From Tunturiibacter empetritectus (lineage in GTDB: Bacteria > Acidobacteriota > Terriglobia > Terriglobales > Acidobacteriaceae): a stretch of DNA of 64,000 nucleotides. The position numbers were made by a program, and so were the translations under genes. The notes below the pieces were generated by a model. That model saw only the letters and a list, made by a program, of their open reading frames with translations, made no database searches and had not been told where the DNA came from. This document shows, one piece after another, positions 53,870 through 62,886 of this stretch; position 1 is the first letter of the stretch, and each line of letters begins with the position of its first letter. The stretch spans positions 209,553 to 273,552 of the forward strand of contig NZ_JACHDZ010000007.1 of NCBI RefSeq assembly GCF_014201375.1, in the 5' to 3' direction.

Positions 53870-54802
53870 ATGCTCCTTCTGGTAGTTCCCCCGCAAGATG
53901 AGCGAATCATCGAGGTCATCCAGCACGACTGGCACAACGACATCATCCTCTTCCTGCAGAATAAGCTGCCAAAGATCGCCGTCGTCCTCCTGGTCATCTT
54001 CGTCCTCCAGCGCGTCGTTCTCTTCTTCGTCAAAAAGATGCGCACTACCGCCGACCGCCAGGTGGGCAACTTCCACCGCGCCGCCCAGCTCCGCACCATA
54101 GCCTCCATTCTGCGCGCCACCTCCTACGGCGTTCTCGGCTTCATCGCATTCCTGCAGCTTCTCAACATCTTCGACATCCCCTACCAGCCCATCCTCGCCT
54201 CCGCCGGCATCGTCGGCGTCGGCGTAGGCCTCGGCGCACAGTCCATCTTCAAGGACATGCTCAACGGCATCTTCATCCTCATCGAGGACCAGTACAACGT
54301 AGGCGAAGTCGTCGCTCTCGCCGGACTCAAAGGCACTGTCGAAGATCTCTCCCTCCGCAGCACCCGCCTCCGCGACGCCGATGGCACCCTCTACATCATC
54401 CCCAACAGCCAGATCGCCAATGTCGCCAACTTCTCCCGCGACTACGCCGTCGCCACCCTTCCCGTCAGCGTCGACGCCAGCGCCAATCCCGACAAAGTCA
54501 TCGCCGTCCTCACAGCCTTGGCCGAAGCGGTTCGCCAGGATTCCGCCTTCAAAGACATTGCCATCGCCGACCCGGTCGTCCTCGGTGTCGACAAAATCAA
54601 CGGCCGCGAGGTTACCTATCCCATCCAGCTCCGCGTCCGCGCCAACCAGAGGGACGCCGTCCTCCGCGAACTTCGCCGCCGCATCATCCTCACCTTCGAA
54701 AAGGAAGGCATCCCGCTAGGCAACGACCCCGCAAACATGCTCATCCTCCGAGCCCCCAACCCAACAGGCCCCCCAGTACAGCAGCCCCTCATAGGCAGCT
54801 AG
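53870..54802 (+). CDS. small-conductance mechanosensitive channel (MscS family)
   Basis: 310 residues. Membrane helices at about 24-48 (LPKIAVVLLVIFVLQRVVLFFV), 70-95 (SILRATSYGVLGFIAFLQLL) and the pore helix about 103-130 (ILASAGIVGVGVGLGAQSIFKDMLNGIFI). The beta-domain with VGEVVALAGLKGTVEDLSLRSTRLRDADGTLYIIPNSQI and the C-terminal domain follow. Protects from osmotic downshock. Translation start is weakly supported (GAGA). It lies divergent to the two small secreted genes. Confidence 0.9.
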   Translation: MLLLVVPPQDERIIEVIQHDWHNDIILFLQNKLPKIAVVLLVIFVLQRVVLFFVKKMRTTADRQVGNFHRAAQLRTIASILRATSYGVLGFIAFLQLLNIFDIPYQPILASAGIVGVGVGLGAQSIFKDMLNGIFILIEDQYNVGEVVALAGLKGTVEDLSLRSTRLRDADGTLYIIPNSQIANVANFSRDYAVATLPVSVDASANPDKVIAVLTALAEAVRQDSAFKDIAIADPVVLGVDKINGREVTYPIQLRVRANQRDAVLRELRRRIILTFEKEGIPLGNDPANMLILRAPNPTGPPVQQPLIGS

Positions 54803-54809
54803 CAAATCA

Positions 54810-54893
54810 ACCCGACCAACGGGAGGACAAACCGAAGGGGTATACAAGTCACGAAGTGACCGCCCCACGCGTAGTGGGCCCGTACGGCAGGAC
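54810..54893 (+). repeat. structured dispersed repeat (GTCACGAAGTGAC element), copy D
   Basis: GTCACGAAGTGAC at 54848-54860; middle stem CCCAC (54864-54868)/GTGGG (54874-54878) around loop GCGTA; last hairpin GTAC-GGCA-GGAC with one mismatch. Preceded by CCCG-ACCAA-CGGG. It lies in the 124-bp gap between two convergent genes (mscS and the YyaL-like gene). Confidence 0.8.
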
Positions 54894-54926
54894 AAAGAGT
54901 CATAAGCAGAAAAAGAGCGGTCCCCC

Positions 54927-57116
54927 TCATAAAGCCTTATTCATAGCCTCAATCAACTCATCTGCAGTAGAAACCGGAGGCAGGCACCCTCGCCCACTGC
55001 AAACCACCGCAAAGCTCCCCTCCCCCCCAAGCCCCGGCAGATGCGGCAGCGTCTCAGCCAGCGCCGGAGGCAGCGCCCCCAGCTGATCTCTCCGCAACCG
55101 AATCACGCTCTTATTCACCGCATACCGAGCCAGCGCCACCGCCTCAAGCCTCCTCGCCGCGGCATCGTCCCCAATCACGCAGATCTCCACCGACCGCAGC
55201 ACCATCCTCTGCAACGCCAGCCCATAGCTAGCCGCATACAACCCAAAGTGCTCCACCACCCCAGCAAACGTCTCCAGCGTCTCCAAAGCCTTCACCGCAT
55301 AGTCCTCCCGCCCATTCAGCGCCTCCAGCCGCAGCAGCAACGCCGCACCAACAGAGTTCCCCGCAGGCGTCGGCGAGTCTTGCAACGGCTTTCTCCGCGT
55401 CACCAGAGCACCCAGCCGCGTCTCACCCTCCCCCAGACTCTCCGTATCGAAGAACGCGCACCCAACCGGGTCATAAAACTTCACCAGCGCGCTCTCCATG
55501 ATCGCCTCGGCAGCCGTGTAGTACCGCATCTCTCCCGTCAGCTCCCACGCATCCAGCGCCGCATGCCCAAGAAACACATAGTCCTCGAGCACCCCAGCCA
55601 CCCGTGCACCCTTTCCGCCCTGTTCCCCATAAGCGACCACATGCGCCATCCCAGCCTTGGCGTCCCACGCCTCCGCCAGCACCCGGTCCAGAGACTTCAG
55701 CGCGAACGCCCGCACCTCCGGCATATCCAGCACACGCCCCGCCTCCAGATAAGCCGAGATCATCATCCCATTCCAGCCCACGTAGATCGTCTTATCCACA
55801 TAAGGAGTAGGCCGCCTCAGCCTCGCCGCATACAACTTCTCCTTCGCAGCAGCAAGTCGCTCCTTCGCCACCTCCACCGTGATCGCATTCGCCTTCGCCA
55901 CTCCCTCCAGCGTTCCCCGCACATGCAGGACATTCTTCGCCGGGTTGTGGTGCATATCGCCGATCTCACCGATGTCATAGTAAGCGCTCGCCACCGCCAG
56001 CTCTTCCGCAGTCAGCGCCTCCGCGGCCTCATCCCGCGTCCACGTAAAGTAGTCGCCGTCATCCTCCAGCGAGAAGTCCGCATCCTGCGAAGCATAGAAC
56101 CCGCCGCGCTCCCGGTCGCTCAGCCACTCATCAATCCACCGAATCATCTCCCGCGCCACCCGAGCCGCCTCCGGCTCCACAAACGTCTGGAACGCATGAA
56201 CATAGTTCTTCAGCAGCTCGCTATTGTCATACGACATCTTCTCGAAGTGCGGCACGACCCACCGCTCATCCACCGAGTAGCGATGAAATCCCCCCGCTAG
56301 ATGGTCATAGATTCCACCCCTCGACATCTTCTGCAGCGTCACCATCGCCGCAGTCTTCGCCGCCTCGCTCACATTCTCCATCCCGCCGGCCGACACCCGC
56401 GACGCCACATCCAGCAGCAGATCGATCGCCCCCGAGTGAGGAAACTTCGGCTGCGACCCAAACCCGCCCGACCGCGAATCAAACTGCTTCAACGCCGACC
56501 CCACCAGCTTCGCCACCAGCTCCGGCCCCGGATTCCCTGCCCTCCCCATAAACGATTCGTTATGCTCAATCGCCGCCATCACGCTTCCAGCCGACTCATT
56601 CACCTCATCGCGCCGATTCTGAAACGCCTCCGCCATCGTCAGCAGCACCCGCTGAAATCCCGGACGTCCATGCTGATCCGCCGGAGGAAAATAAGTCCCG
56701 CCAAAGTAAGGCTTCCCCTCCGGAGTCAAAAACGCCGTCAGCGGCCAACCACCCTGCCCGCTGATCGCAGACACCGCCGCCTGATACCGCGTATCCACAT
56801 CCGGCCGCTCATCACGATCCACCTTCACCGCCACAAAGTTGTCATTGATAATCTTCGCCGTAGCCGCACTCTCATACGACTCGCGATCCATCACATGACA
56901 CCAATGGCACCACACCGCGCCGATATCCAGCAAAATCGGCTTATCCTCCACCTTCGCCTTCTCAAACGCCGCCTCGCCCCACTCCTGCCACTCCACCGGC
57001 TGATGCATCGCCGACCGTAGATAAGCCGAAGCCGCACTCGCCAAAGCGTTCAAATGCCCATCAGCCTGCACGTGACTCCCCGCCACTTCCTGACCTGCCG
57101 TCCGTTCCTGACTCAT
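54927..57116 (-). CDS. YyaL-family protein: thioredoxin domain plus glycosidase-like barrel
   Basis: 729 residues. N-terminal DUF255 thioredoxin domain with the redox pair C70-H-W-C73 (VWCHWCHVM) and RDERPDVDTRYQAA; the rest is a six-hairpin glycosidase-like barrel with GGIYDHLAGGFHRYSVDERWVVPHFEKMSYDNSELL and SQDADF. The domain order is that of bacterial YyaL and human SPATA20. Function unknown. The ATG at 57116 follows GGAAG; the frame to 57197 spans a tandem repeat and is not used. Last gene before a convergent repeat and mscS. Confidence 0.88.
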   Translation of the reverse strand: MSQERTAGQEVAGSHVQADGHLNALASAASAYLRSAMHQPVEWQEWGEAAFEKAKVEDKPILLDIGAVWCHWCHVMDRESYESAATAKIINDNFVAVKVDRDERPDVDTRYQAAVSAISGQGGWPLTAFLTPEGKPYFGGTYFPPADQHGRPGFQRVLLTMAEAFQNRRDEVNESAGSVMAAIEHNESFMGRAGNPGPELVAKLVGSALKQFDSRSGGFGSQPKFPHSGAIDLLLDVASRVSAGGMENVSEAAKTAAMVTLQKMSRGGIYDHLAGGFHRYSVDERWVVPHFEKMSYDNSELLKNYVHAFQTFVEPEAARVAREMIRWIDEWLSDRERGGFYASQDADFSLEDDGDYFTWTRDEAAEALTAEELAVASAYYDIGEIGDMHHNPAKNVLHVRGTLEGVAKANAITVEVAKERLAAAKEKLYAARLRRPTPYVDKTIYVGWNGMMISAYLEAGRVLDMPEVRAFALKSLDRVLAEAWDAKAGMAHVVAYGEQGGKGARVAGVLEDYVFLGHAALDAWELTGEMRYYTAAEAIMESALVKFYDPVGCAFFDTESLGEGETRLGALVTRRKPLQDSPTPAGNSVGAALLLRLEALNGREDYAVKALETLETFAGVVEHFGLYAASYGLALQRMVLRSVEICVIGDDAAARRLEAVALARYAVNKSVIRLRRDQLGALPPALAETLPHLPGLGGEGSFAVVCSGRGCLPPVSTADELIEAMNKAL

Positions 57117-57122
57117 AGTCTT

Positions 57123-57163
57123 CCAGTCTAGTTCAAACGCATCCCAGTCTAGTGCAAACGCAC
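57123..57163 (-). repeat. 21-bp tandem repeat just upstream of the YyaL start
   Basis: Two copies of CCAGTCTAGTKCAAACGCAY at 57123-57142 and 57144-57163, a period of 21 bases, differing at two positions. They are immediately before the ribosome site of the leftward gene. Confidence 0.6.
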
Positions 57164-57186
57164 CTCCCGGACCCGCACAGCAAGCC

Positions 57187-57222
57187 GGGTGCCCCATCGA
57201 TCGCGTCTTTTGCGATGGGTGG
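57187..57222 (+). repeat. small palindromic intergenic repeat, copy 2
   Basis: Same outer sequence as 734-770 (GGGTGCCCCATC...GATGGGTGG), with a different stem centre. The arms CCCATCG and CGATGGG still pair. Located in the gap between the YyaL gene and the TolC gene terminator. Confidence 0.6.
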
Positions 57223-57283
57223 AAAGCACAATGTTCGCCAGCCAGGAGTCTTCCTTACAGCTGCCTGAATCATCCGCTCGCAC

Positions 57284-57319
57284 AAAAAACAAAAGGGCCC
57301 GAGCCAAAGCCCGAGCCCT
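57284..57319 (-). terminator. Rho-independent terminator after the TolC gene
   Basis: AGGGC at 57294-57298 pairs with GCCCT at 57315-57319, continuing through a GC-rich stem with two mismatches, and on the minus strand it is followed by TTTTGTTTTTTG. It is 20 bases past the TolC-like stop. Confidence 0.75.
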
Positions 57320-57337
57320 CTCGCAAAACTTCCACCC

Positions 57338-59458
57338 CTACTGCGGCGGAGCAGCACCCGGATTCACATCAATCGGCTTCGGCGCCTCAGGAGCCTTCGG
57401 AGCCGTCAGCCCAGGAATCACCGGCGTCGCCATTCCCGCGCCGCCTCCAACCGCCTGCGCCGCAGCTTCGATACTGATCCCATACCGATCCAGTGTGTTC
57501 GCCAGAAGCTGGAACAGCTGCGCACGATCCCTCGCATACGCCGCCGTCGCCGAGATCAGGTTATTCTCCCCCGTCGCCAGGTTCCTCCCCTGCTGCAACA
57601 CATTCGCAGTCGTCGATGCACCTAGCCTGTACTTCTTCTGTTCCGCATCCAGGCTCTGCGCCGCGAAGTCTCTCGCCGCCTGAGCCGCCTGCACCTGAGC
57701 CCGGTCGTTGGTCAACGCATACTGCTGGTTCGTCACCTGGATCCGAATCAGCGTGTAAAGCTGCTGCAACCGCATCTGCGACTGCCGGTACTCCATCTGC
57801 GACCGCGCCTGGTCTGCCTGCGCCGTGCGGTTCCGCAGCGTAATCGTCATGTTCACCCCAACGCCCTTATCCGGAGCGTTGTTGTTGAACGTATTCTGAA
57901 ACACATCGCCATAACCGATCGATGGGAACGTTCCCGGCGGATACGGTTTGCCGGTATTAAAATTAAGGGCATTAGGATTCTGAGCTCCACCCAGTGCGCT
58001 TCCACCGTAAAACGCATACGCATCCACCACCGGCAGCAAGCCATTCTTGAACGCCTTGATCGTAATCTCGTTGTTCTTCATGTTCAACACCGCCTGCTCG
58101 ATCTGCGGATTGTTGGCATACGCCTGCTTCACCAGGTCCTCTACCTGCACGTCCTCCTCAGGCAATCTGTCCAGAGCCACGCGGTCGGTCGGAACCACCG
58201 GAGCCTGCGAAAGTTGTGGATCGTTCAGATTCCGCAAAATCGCCTGCTTCATCAGAAGCTGCTGATACTCAAGGTTCGTCTTCGACGCCACCAGCGCCTG
58301 CTTGTCGCTCGCCACCGCGCTGTCCGAGTTCACCACATCCAGCGGAGCCAGCGTCCCAATCTCAAGCTGCTTGCGATTATCCGAAGTCAGCTGCGACGAC
58401 TGCGCCAGTTGACGCTCCTTCGCCTGCTCATCTTCGTAAGCGCTCACCAGCGCCCAGTAGATGTTCTCCACCTGGTTCACCGTGTAAAGCAGCTGCTGCC
58501 GAAACGCTGAGTCCGTAATCCGCCGGTCGTTCTTGGCCTGCAGGATAAACCGGCCATTCACGCCCCAGCCAAAACCCTGCAGCAGATGCTGGGTCGCCGT
58601 TGCCCGGAAACTGGTAGTCAGAGACGGGCTGAAGTTGCTAAAAGCATTGTCCGTCGTCACGCGCGTATTGTTGAACCCCACCGTCAACTGCGTGCCGGTA
58701 AGAAATCCCTGCGCATAATTAAAGTTGTAAGTCCCCGTATCCGTCGTCAACACCGACAACCCACCGCTGAACAGCGTATTCAACTGCGGCTGCGTCGAAG
58801 CCTCATACGACAGCTGCCCCGTCAGCACCGGGTCCAGATTCTCCGGCACAGGGCCCCCGCCGTTCGTGCTCACAACGATTCCGCCCACACCCGTACCGCC
58901 ACCGCCCACGCCCTGCGAGGTCGCTCCCGGTCCACCGCCCGTTGTAATCGTCGTCGTCGTTCCGCCAATCGTATTCGTCAGCAGACCCGTCGAAACGCCG
59001 CGCAGCGAAGACCCCGCTCGGGCGCGCAGCAAATCCGTATCCGCAATATCCAGATTGATCCGCGAGATCGCAATATCGTAGTTATTCTCGAGCGCCAGCG
59101 TCACCGCATCCGCCAGGCTCAGATAAATCTTCCCATCCTTCAACAAACTTCCAAGCGTCGTATTCCCCATCTGGAAGGTCGGAACCTGAATCGCCGTATA
59201 GGGAGCGATCGGATTCCAGATATGGCTCTTCGGCTTCGTATAGTCGCGGCTCGTCGGGCGCATAAACAACGGCTCGGTCGGCTTCGGGTCAGGAGCCTGT
59301 GGCAATCCCGCCTGCCCCGTCGTGTCATTCACCACCGGCTGCGGCGCTGCCGGCGTGGTCGGACTCGTCGGCGTCTGCTGCCCCAAGCTCGGCTGTGTGC
59401 ACAGACTCATCAGCAGCAGTGCAATGCTCGCCGCCCCCTGCATATCCTTTAATCTCAC
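57338..59458 (-). CDS. TolC-family outer-membrane efflux protein
   Basis: 706 residues, longer than E. coli TolC (about 490). Signal peptide (SIALLLMSLCTQPSLG). Two outer-membrane-efflux repeat halves: LADAVTLALENNYDIAISRINLDIADTDLLRARAGSSLRG and VEDLVKQAYANNPQIEQAVLNMKNNEITIKAF, each with the coiled-coil helices. A Gly/Thr-rich insert (about 167-205) lies after the first beta part. Start is GTG with GGAGAG six to eight bases upstream. No pump genes are next to it. The family exports drugs, toxins or proteins; substrate unknown. Confidence 0.85.
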   Translation of the reverse strand: MRLKDMQGAASIALLLMSLCTQPSLGQQTPTSPTTPAAPQPVVNDTTGQAGLPQAPDPKPTEPLFMRPTSRDYTKPKSHIWNPIAPYTAIQVPTFQMGNTTLGSLLKDGKIYLSLADAVTLALENNYDIAISRINLDIADTDLLRARAGSSLRGVSTGLLTNTIGGTTTTITTGGGPGATSQGVGGGGTGVGGIVVSTNGGGPVPENLDPVLTGQLSYEASTQPQLNTLFSGGLSVLTTDTGTYNFNYAQGFLTGTQLTVGFNNTRVTTDNAFSNFSPSLTTSFRATATQHLLQGFGWGVNGRFILQAKNDRRITDSAFRQQLLYTVNQVENIYWALVSAYEDEQAKERQLAQSSQLTSDNRKQLEIGTLAPLDVVNSDSAVASDKQALVASKTNLEYQQLLMKQAILRNLNDPQLSQAPVVPTDRVALDRLPEEDVQVEDLVKQAYANNPQIEQAVLNMKNNEITIKAFKNGLLPVVDAYAFYGGSALGGAQNPNALNFNTGKPYPPGTFPSIGYGDVFQNTFNNNAPDKGVGVNMTITLRNRTAQADQARSQMEYRQSQMRLQQLYTLIRIQVTNQQYALTNDRAQVQAAQAARDFAAQSLDAEQKKYRLGASTTANVLQQGRNLATGENNLISATAAYARDRAQLFQLLANTLDRYGISIEAAAQAVGGGAGMATPVIPGLTAPKAPEAPKPIDVNPGAAPPQ

Positions 59459-59830
59459 GATTCGCTCTCCAACTCTTTCCTGAAGCTTCTCGACGCTCTA
59501 CCGGCAAAGCCCGACACCGGCATGGACCACATCGGCATAGACCAATTCCCCGGGACTTCCGGGACTCATAGCTCTCCCAACCCCGCACAACCACACGAGG
59601 GGTCAGCCTCACAACCAGATTTTGCAATTCCTATTCAGACGCGCAGCACCTTCCCAAAGACTCTTAAAGACAGCCCCAGATATGCGACCACAGACATGCG
59701 ATGACACTTATGCGACGACACATGCGACGAACTAGGAAAATGCTGCTAACCCAAACATCGCTCGCTACCTCCACGCTGTCTGGGCTCAGCACAGATACGC
59801 ACTCATCGCCCGCTTCGTTCCCAACATCTT

Positions 59831-59858
59831 CAGTAAAAGTGCTTTCCAGTAAAAGTGC
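59831..59858 (+). repeat. CAGTAAAAGTGC direct repeat upstream of truA/TolC
   Basis: The 12-mer occurs at 59831-59842 and 59847-59858 (period 16). The whole 59459-59992 gap has no convincing gene; it also has several ATGCGAC copies near 59685-59735 and irregular ATGCA/ACTCC motifs. Divergent promoters for the TolC gene and truA are expected here. Confidence 0.5.
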
Positions 59859-59992
59859 ACTCGTAGATCCACTCCAAGATGCACTCCCAAATGCATTCCC
59901 AGATACGATGCGGTAAGTATATCAACCTCTTGTCCTTACCCAACAATCTCCAAACCCGTTCCGCCCAACCGTGATACCGTCCAAAGCAGCCC

Positions 59993-61021
59993 ATGCCTCA
60001 CTGGAAGACAATCCTCACCTACGACGGAACCCCCTACAACGGCTGGCAGATCCAACCATCCCTCCCCACCGTACAGGGCACGCTCGCCCAGGCCATCCAT
60101 CGCGTCACCGGCGAGACCGTTCTCCCCCAAGGCTCCGGCCGCACCGACACCGGCGTCCACGCCCTCGCCCAGGTCGCCACCTTCTCCCTCTCCGTCCCTA
60201 TCCCCGCCGCAAATCTCCATCGCGCCCTCAACTGCGCCCTCCCACCCAGCATCCGCGTCCTCTCCGTCTCCCCCGTCCCCGAAGACTTCCACGCCCGCCA
60301 CAGCGCCCGCCGCAAAACCTACGAGTACCGCATCCTCCCCTGCGGCTCCCACTCCCACTCCCATTCAGAAGACCGCATCTGCCCTCCCATGCTCGCCCCC
60401 TATGTCTGGGCCTGCCCACTCCCCCTCGAACTCGCCCCCCTGCAACAAGCCGCCGCCCACATCCTCGGCACCCACGACTTCACCTCCTTCGCCGCCGCAG
60501 ACCCCGACCTATCCACCCGCACCAGATCGCAGTCAGAATTTGACCCCGCAATCGCGCCTTCATCCTCCTACAACGTCACCTCTTCGCCTGCCGCCGCATC
60601 TCTGTCTCGGGATGAAAAAAAAGTCGTCATCTCGACCGAAGCTGCGGATAGTCTTATCGTCCGTAGCGAAGTGGAGAGACCCCCGCATTTTGCCGACACA
60701 CCCACCGATCCAACACCCACCCAAAACGCCGCCAGACCAGACAAAATCATCCCAACCGACAACACCCGCACCATCTTCCACTCCGCCTGGCAGCAGCAAG
60801 GAGACCTCCTCATCTACCGAGTCACCGGATCCGGCTTCCTCCACCACATGGTCCGCAACCTCGTCGGCACCTTCGTCGAAGCAGCCGCCAACCGCCTCTC
60901 CCCCGACGCCATCCCCAAGATCCTCGCCGCCCGCAACCGCTCCGCCGCCGGCCCCACTGCCCCCGCCCGCGGCCTCTTCCTCGTCGAGGTCCTATATAAA
61001 GACGCCGAGGCCCAGCCCTGA
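59993..61021 (+). CDS. truA: tRNA pseudouridine(38-40) synthase TruA with an in-frame repeat insertion
   Basis: 342 residues, against about 250-270 in most bacteria. Catalytic D52 is in GSGRTDTGVHALAQ; N-terminal YDGTPYNGWQIQ, RRKTYEYRI, and the C-terminal GSGFLHHMVRNLVGTFVEAA are all conserved. Between the strand DFTSFAAADPD and the next one (IFHSAWQQQGDLLIYRV) about 70 extra residues are inserted, of which 22 (STEAADSL...VERPPHFA) come from a 66-bp repeat present again in the next gene. The insertion sits in a loop between strands, so folding may be unaffected. The stop TGA overlaps the next ATG by one base. Confidence 0.93.
   Translation: MPHWKTILTYDGTPYNGWQIQPSLPTVQGTLAQAIHRVTGETVLPQGSGRTDTGVHALAQVATFSLSVPIPAANLHRALNCALPPSIRVLSVSPVPEDFHARHSARRKTYEYRILPCGSHSHSHSEDRICPPMLAPYVWACPLPLELAPLQQAAAHILGTHDFTSFAAADPDLSTRTRSQSEFDPAIAPSSSYNVTSSPAAASLSRDEKKVVISTEAADSLIVRSEVERPPHFADTPTDPTPTQNAARPDKIIPTDNTRTIFHSAWQQQGDLLIYRVTGSGFLHHMVRNLVGTFVEAAANRLSPDAIPKILAARNRSAAGPTAPARGLFLVEVLYKDAEAQP
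60625..60690 (+). repeat. 66-bp palindromic repeat inside truA, copy 1
   Basis: Begins CGTCATCTCGACCGAAGC and ends CCCCCGCATTT. The centre pairs GCTGCGGA with TCCGTAGC (one wobble). Differs from copy 2 at about 7 of 66 positions and is a multiple of three, so it keeps frame and adds 22 codons. Confidence 0.8.
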
Positions 61022-62388
61022 TGCCAGCCACCGCCTCCGCCCAGCGCCGCATCTCCCGCCTCGCCACTCTCACCGCCGTCCACCGCGCCTTCCACTGGCT
61101 GCACCTCCATCAACCCCAACTCCGCCAGTGGCAGCTTGAGCTCGTCCGCATCCCCGCCCCACCCTTCGGCGAATCCGCCCGCGCCGCCTGGTTCCTCGAG
61201 CGCTTCCAAACCCTCGGTCTCACCAACCTCCACCTCGACGATGCCGGCAACGCCCTCGCCGAACTCCAACCCGAACCAGCCTCCACTTCATCTCCTACCT
61301 CCGCCTCTTTAAATAACGTCATCTCGACCGAAGCGGCGGACAGTCTCACCGTCCGCCGCGCAGTGGAGAGACCCCCGCATTTCGCTGAACCAGCCAATGC
61401 CTCACCAATCAGCAGTCAAGCCCAACCCTGCATCCTCCTCTCCGCCCACCTAGACACCGTCTTCCCCGCCAACACCCCCATCCACCCCACCGAAGAAAAA
61501 GACTCCCCCCGCATCCACGCCCCCGGCATCTGCGACAACGCCGCCGGCCTCACCGCCCTGCTCGCCATCGCCGCCGCCCTCCGCTTCGCCAACATCACCC
61601 CACCCATCCCCATCCTCTTCGCCGCCAACGTAGGCGAAGAAGGAGTAGGCGACCTCCGCGGCATGCGTCATCTCTTCGAACGCGGCCCCTACCGCACCCG
61701 CATCGCCGCCGCCCTCATCCTCGAAGGCGGAGGCACCGCCGCCGCCATCCACCGAGCCCTCGGCAGCCTCCGCTTCCGCGTCACCATCACCGGCCCCGGC
61801 GGCCACTCCTGGGCCGACGCCGGAACCCCAAACCCCATCCTCCTCCTCAGCCAGGCCCTCACCGAGATCGCCGCCCTCACCCTCCCCACCGACCCCCTCA
61901 CCACCCTCAACGTCGGCCACATCTCCGGCGGCACCTCCATCAACTCCATCCCCGAGTCCGCCTCCGCCCTCCTCGACCTCCGCTCCACCGACTCCACCCA
62001 GCTCCTCGCCACCGCCACCCTCGTTCACCAGATCTTCGACCACATCGTCACCACACAATCCACCATCAACACACCACTCAAACTCCACATCGACACCATA
62101 GGCAACCGTCCCGCCGCCACCCTCCCCGACGACTCCCCCCTCCTCCACACCCTCCGCGCCGTCGACCGTCACCTCTCCCTCCGCACCGAACTCCGCCTCG
62201 GCTCCACCGACGCCAACATCCCCCTCTCCCGCGGCATCCCCGCCCTCGCCCTCGGCAGCGGCGGCATCGGCGGCGGCATCCACACCCTCCAGGAGTGGTA
62301 CGACCCCACCGCCCGCGAGACCGCCCTCCACCGCATCCTCCTAACCCTCCTCGACACCACCCAACTCCTCGCCGAAGGCGACCTCTAG
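61021..62388 (+). CDS. M20/M28-type metallopeptidase with an in-frame repeat insertion
   Basis: 455 residues. Metal-site motifs: LLSAHLDTVFP, GICDNAAGLTALLA, GEEGVGDLRGMRHLFE, a lid domain with RFRVTITGPGGHSWADAGTPNPILLLSQ and a late GIPALALGSGGIGGGIHTLQEWYDP. Resembles peptidase T-like tripeptidases. A 22-residue segment (VISTEAADSL...VERPPHFAE, residues about 100-121) is encoded by the second copy of the repeat in truA and lies in a loop before the metal His. Translationally coupled to truA (TGATG). Confidence 0.85.
   Translation: MPATASAQRRISRLATLTAVHRAFHWLHLHQPQLRQWQLELVRIPAPPFGESARAAWFLERFQTLGLTNLHLDDAGNALAELQPEPASTSSPTSASLNNVISTEAADSLTVRRAVERPPHFAEPANASPISSQAQPCILLSAHLDTVFPANTPIHPTEEKDSPRIHAPGICDNAAGLTALLAIAAALRFANITPPIPILFAANVGEEGVGDLRGMRHLFERGPYRTRIAAALILEGGGTAAAIHRALGSLRFRVTITGPGGHSWADAGTPNPILLLSQALTEIAALTLPTDPLTTLNVGHISGGTSINSIPESASALLDLRSTDSTQLLATATLVHQIFDHIVTTQSTINTPLKLHIDTIGNRPAATLPDDSPLLHTLRAVDRHLSLRTELRLGSTDANIPLSRGIPALALGSGGIGGGIHTLQEWYDPTARETALHRILLTLLDTTQLLAEGDL
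61317..61382 (+). repeat. 66-bp palindromic repeat inside the M20 peptidase gene, copy 2
   Basis: Same ends as 60625-60690; the centre is a perfect nine-pair stem, GCGGCGGAC with GTCCGCCGC, around AGTCTCACC. Read in the same frame, it encodes nearly the same 22 residues as copy 1. Confidence 0.8.
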
Positions 62389-62447
62389 CAACAAATCAAG
62401 TCACGCGCCGTCATCAAGCTGTTGCTGTCATCGCATATACCTTTGCT

Positions 62448-62509
62448 GTCATCCTGAGCTAAGCCTGCCGAAAGCCTTTGCCGTCATCCTGAGCGTAGCG
62501 AAGGATCCC
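62448..62509 (+). repeat. GTCATCCTGAGC repeats, one partial and one full
   Basis: GTCATCCTGAGC stands at 62448-62459 and 62483-62494; the second continues into GTAGCGAAGGATCCC, the widely seen form of this intergenic repeat. The gap 62389-62925 also has a plain AT/AC-rich part (62560-62880) in which I see no gene. Confidence 0.55.
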
Positions 62510-62886
62510 GAAGAACTCAGACCCACCCGAACCGCCCGTCCCTTTCCACCCACCTCTCCATCCCATTTTTTCTTAGCAACTTTGCAAAAACTACCGGGTT
62601 CCCACCGCAGACACAGCAAAAACTTCGCAACTTTACCCCACAAGGCCCTAAAGAGATCAACCTCTATGCCGATAAAGCCGACAGCAAAAGCTACCCCAGC
62701 GAAGGGTACGAATCAGCACCACTGATCAATTCGACCTTGGAGGTGCATAAAATTCCACCCCATAGAAAACGTAGAAAATTAAGTGGCAAGCCGCCACAAT
62801 TAAGCTAAAATCCAGCCCAACAATCCGCAGAACATTCTGGCACGTCTCGAGATCAACCCCCGCGATCCGGCGAACCCAAGGTGTAA

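Noticed and set aside
62449..62643. 64-codon leftward frame containing SFATLRMT
   Set aside because: This is the translation of the common GTCATCCTGAGC repeat, not a gene.
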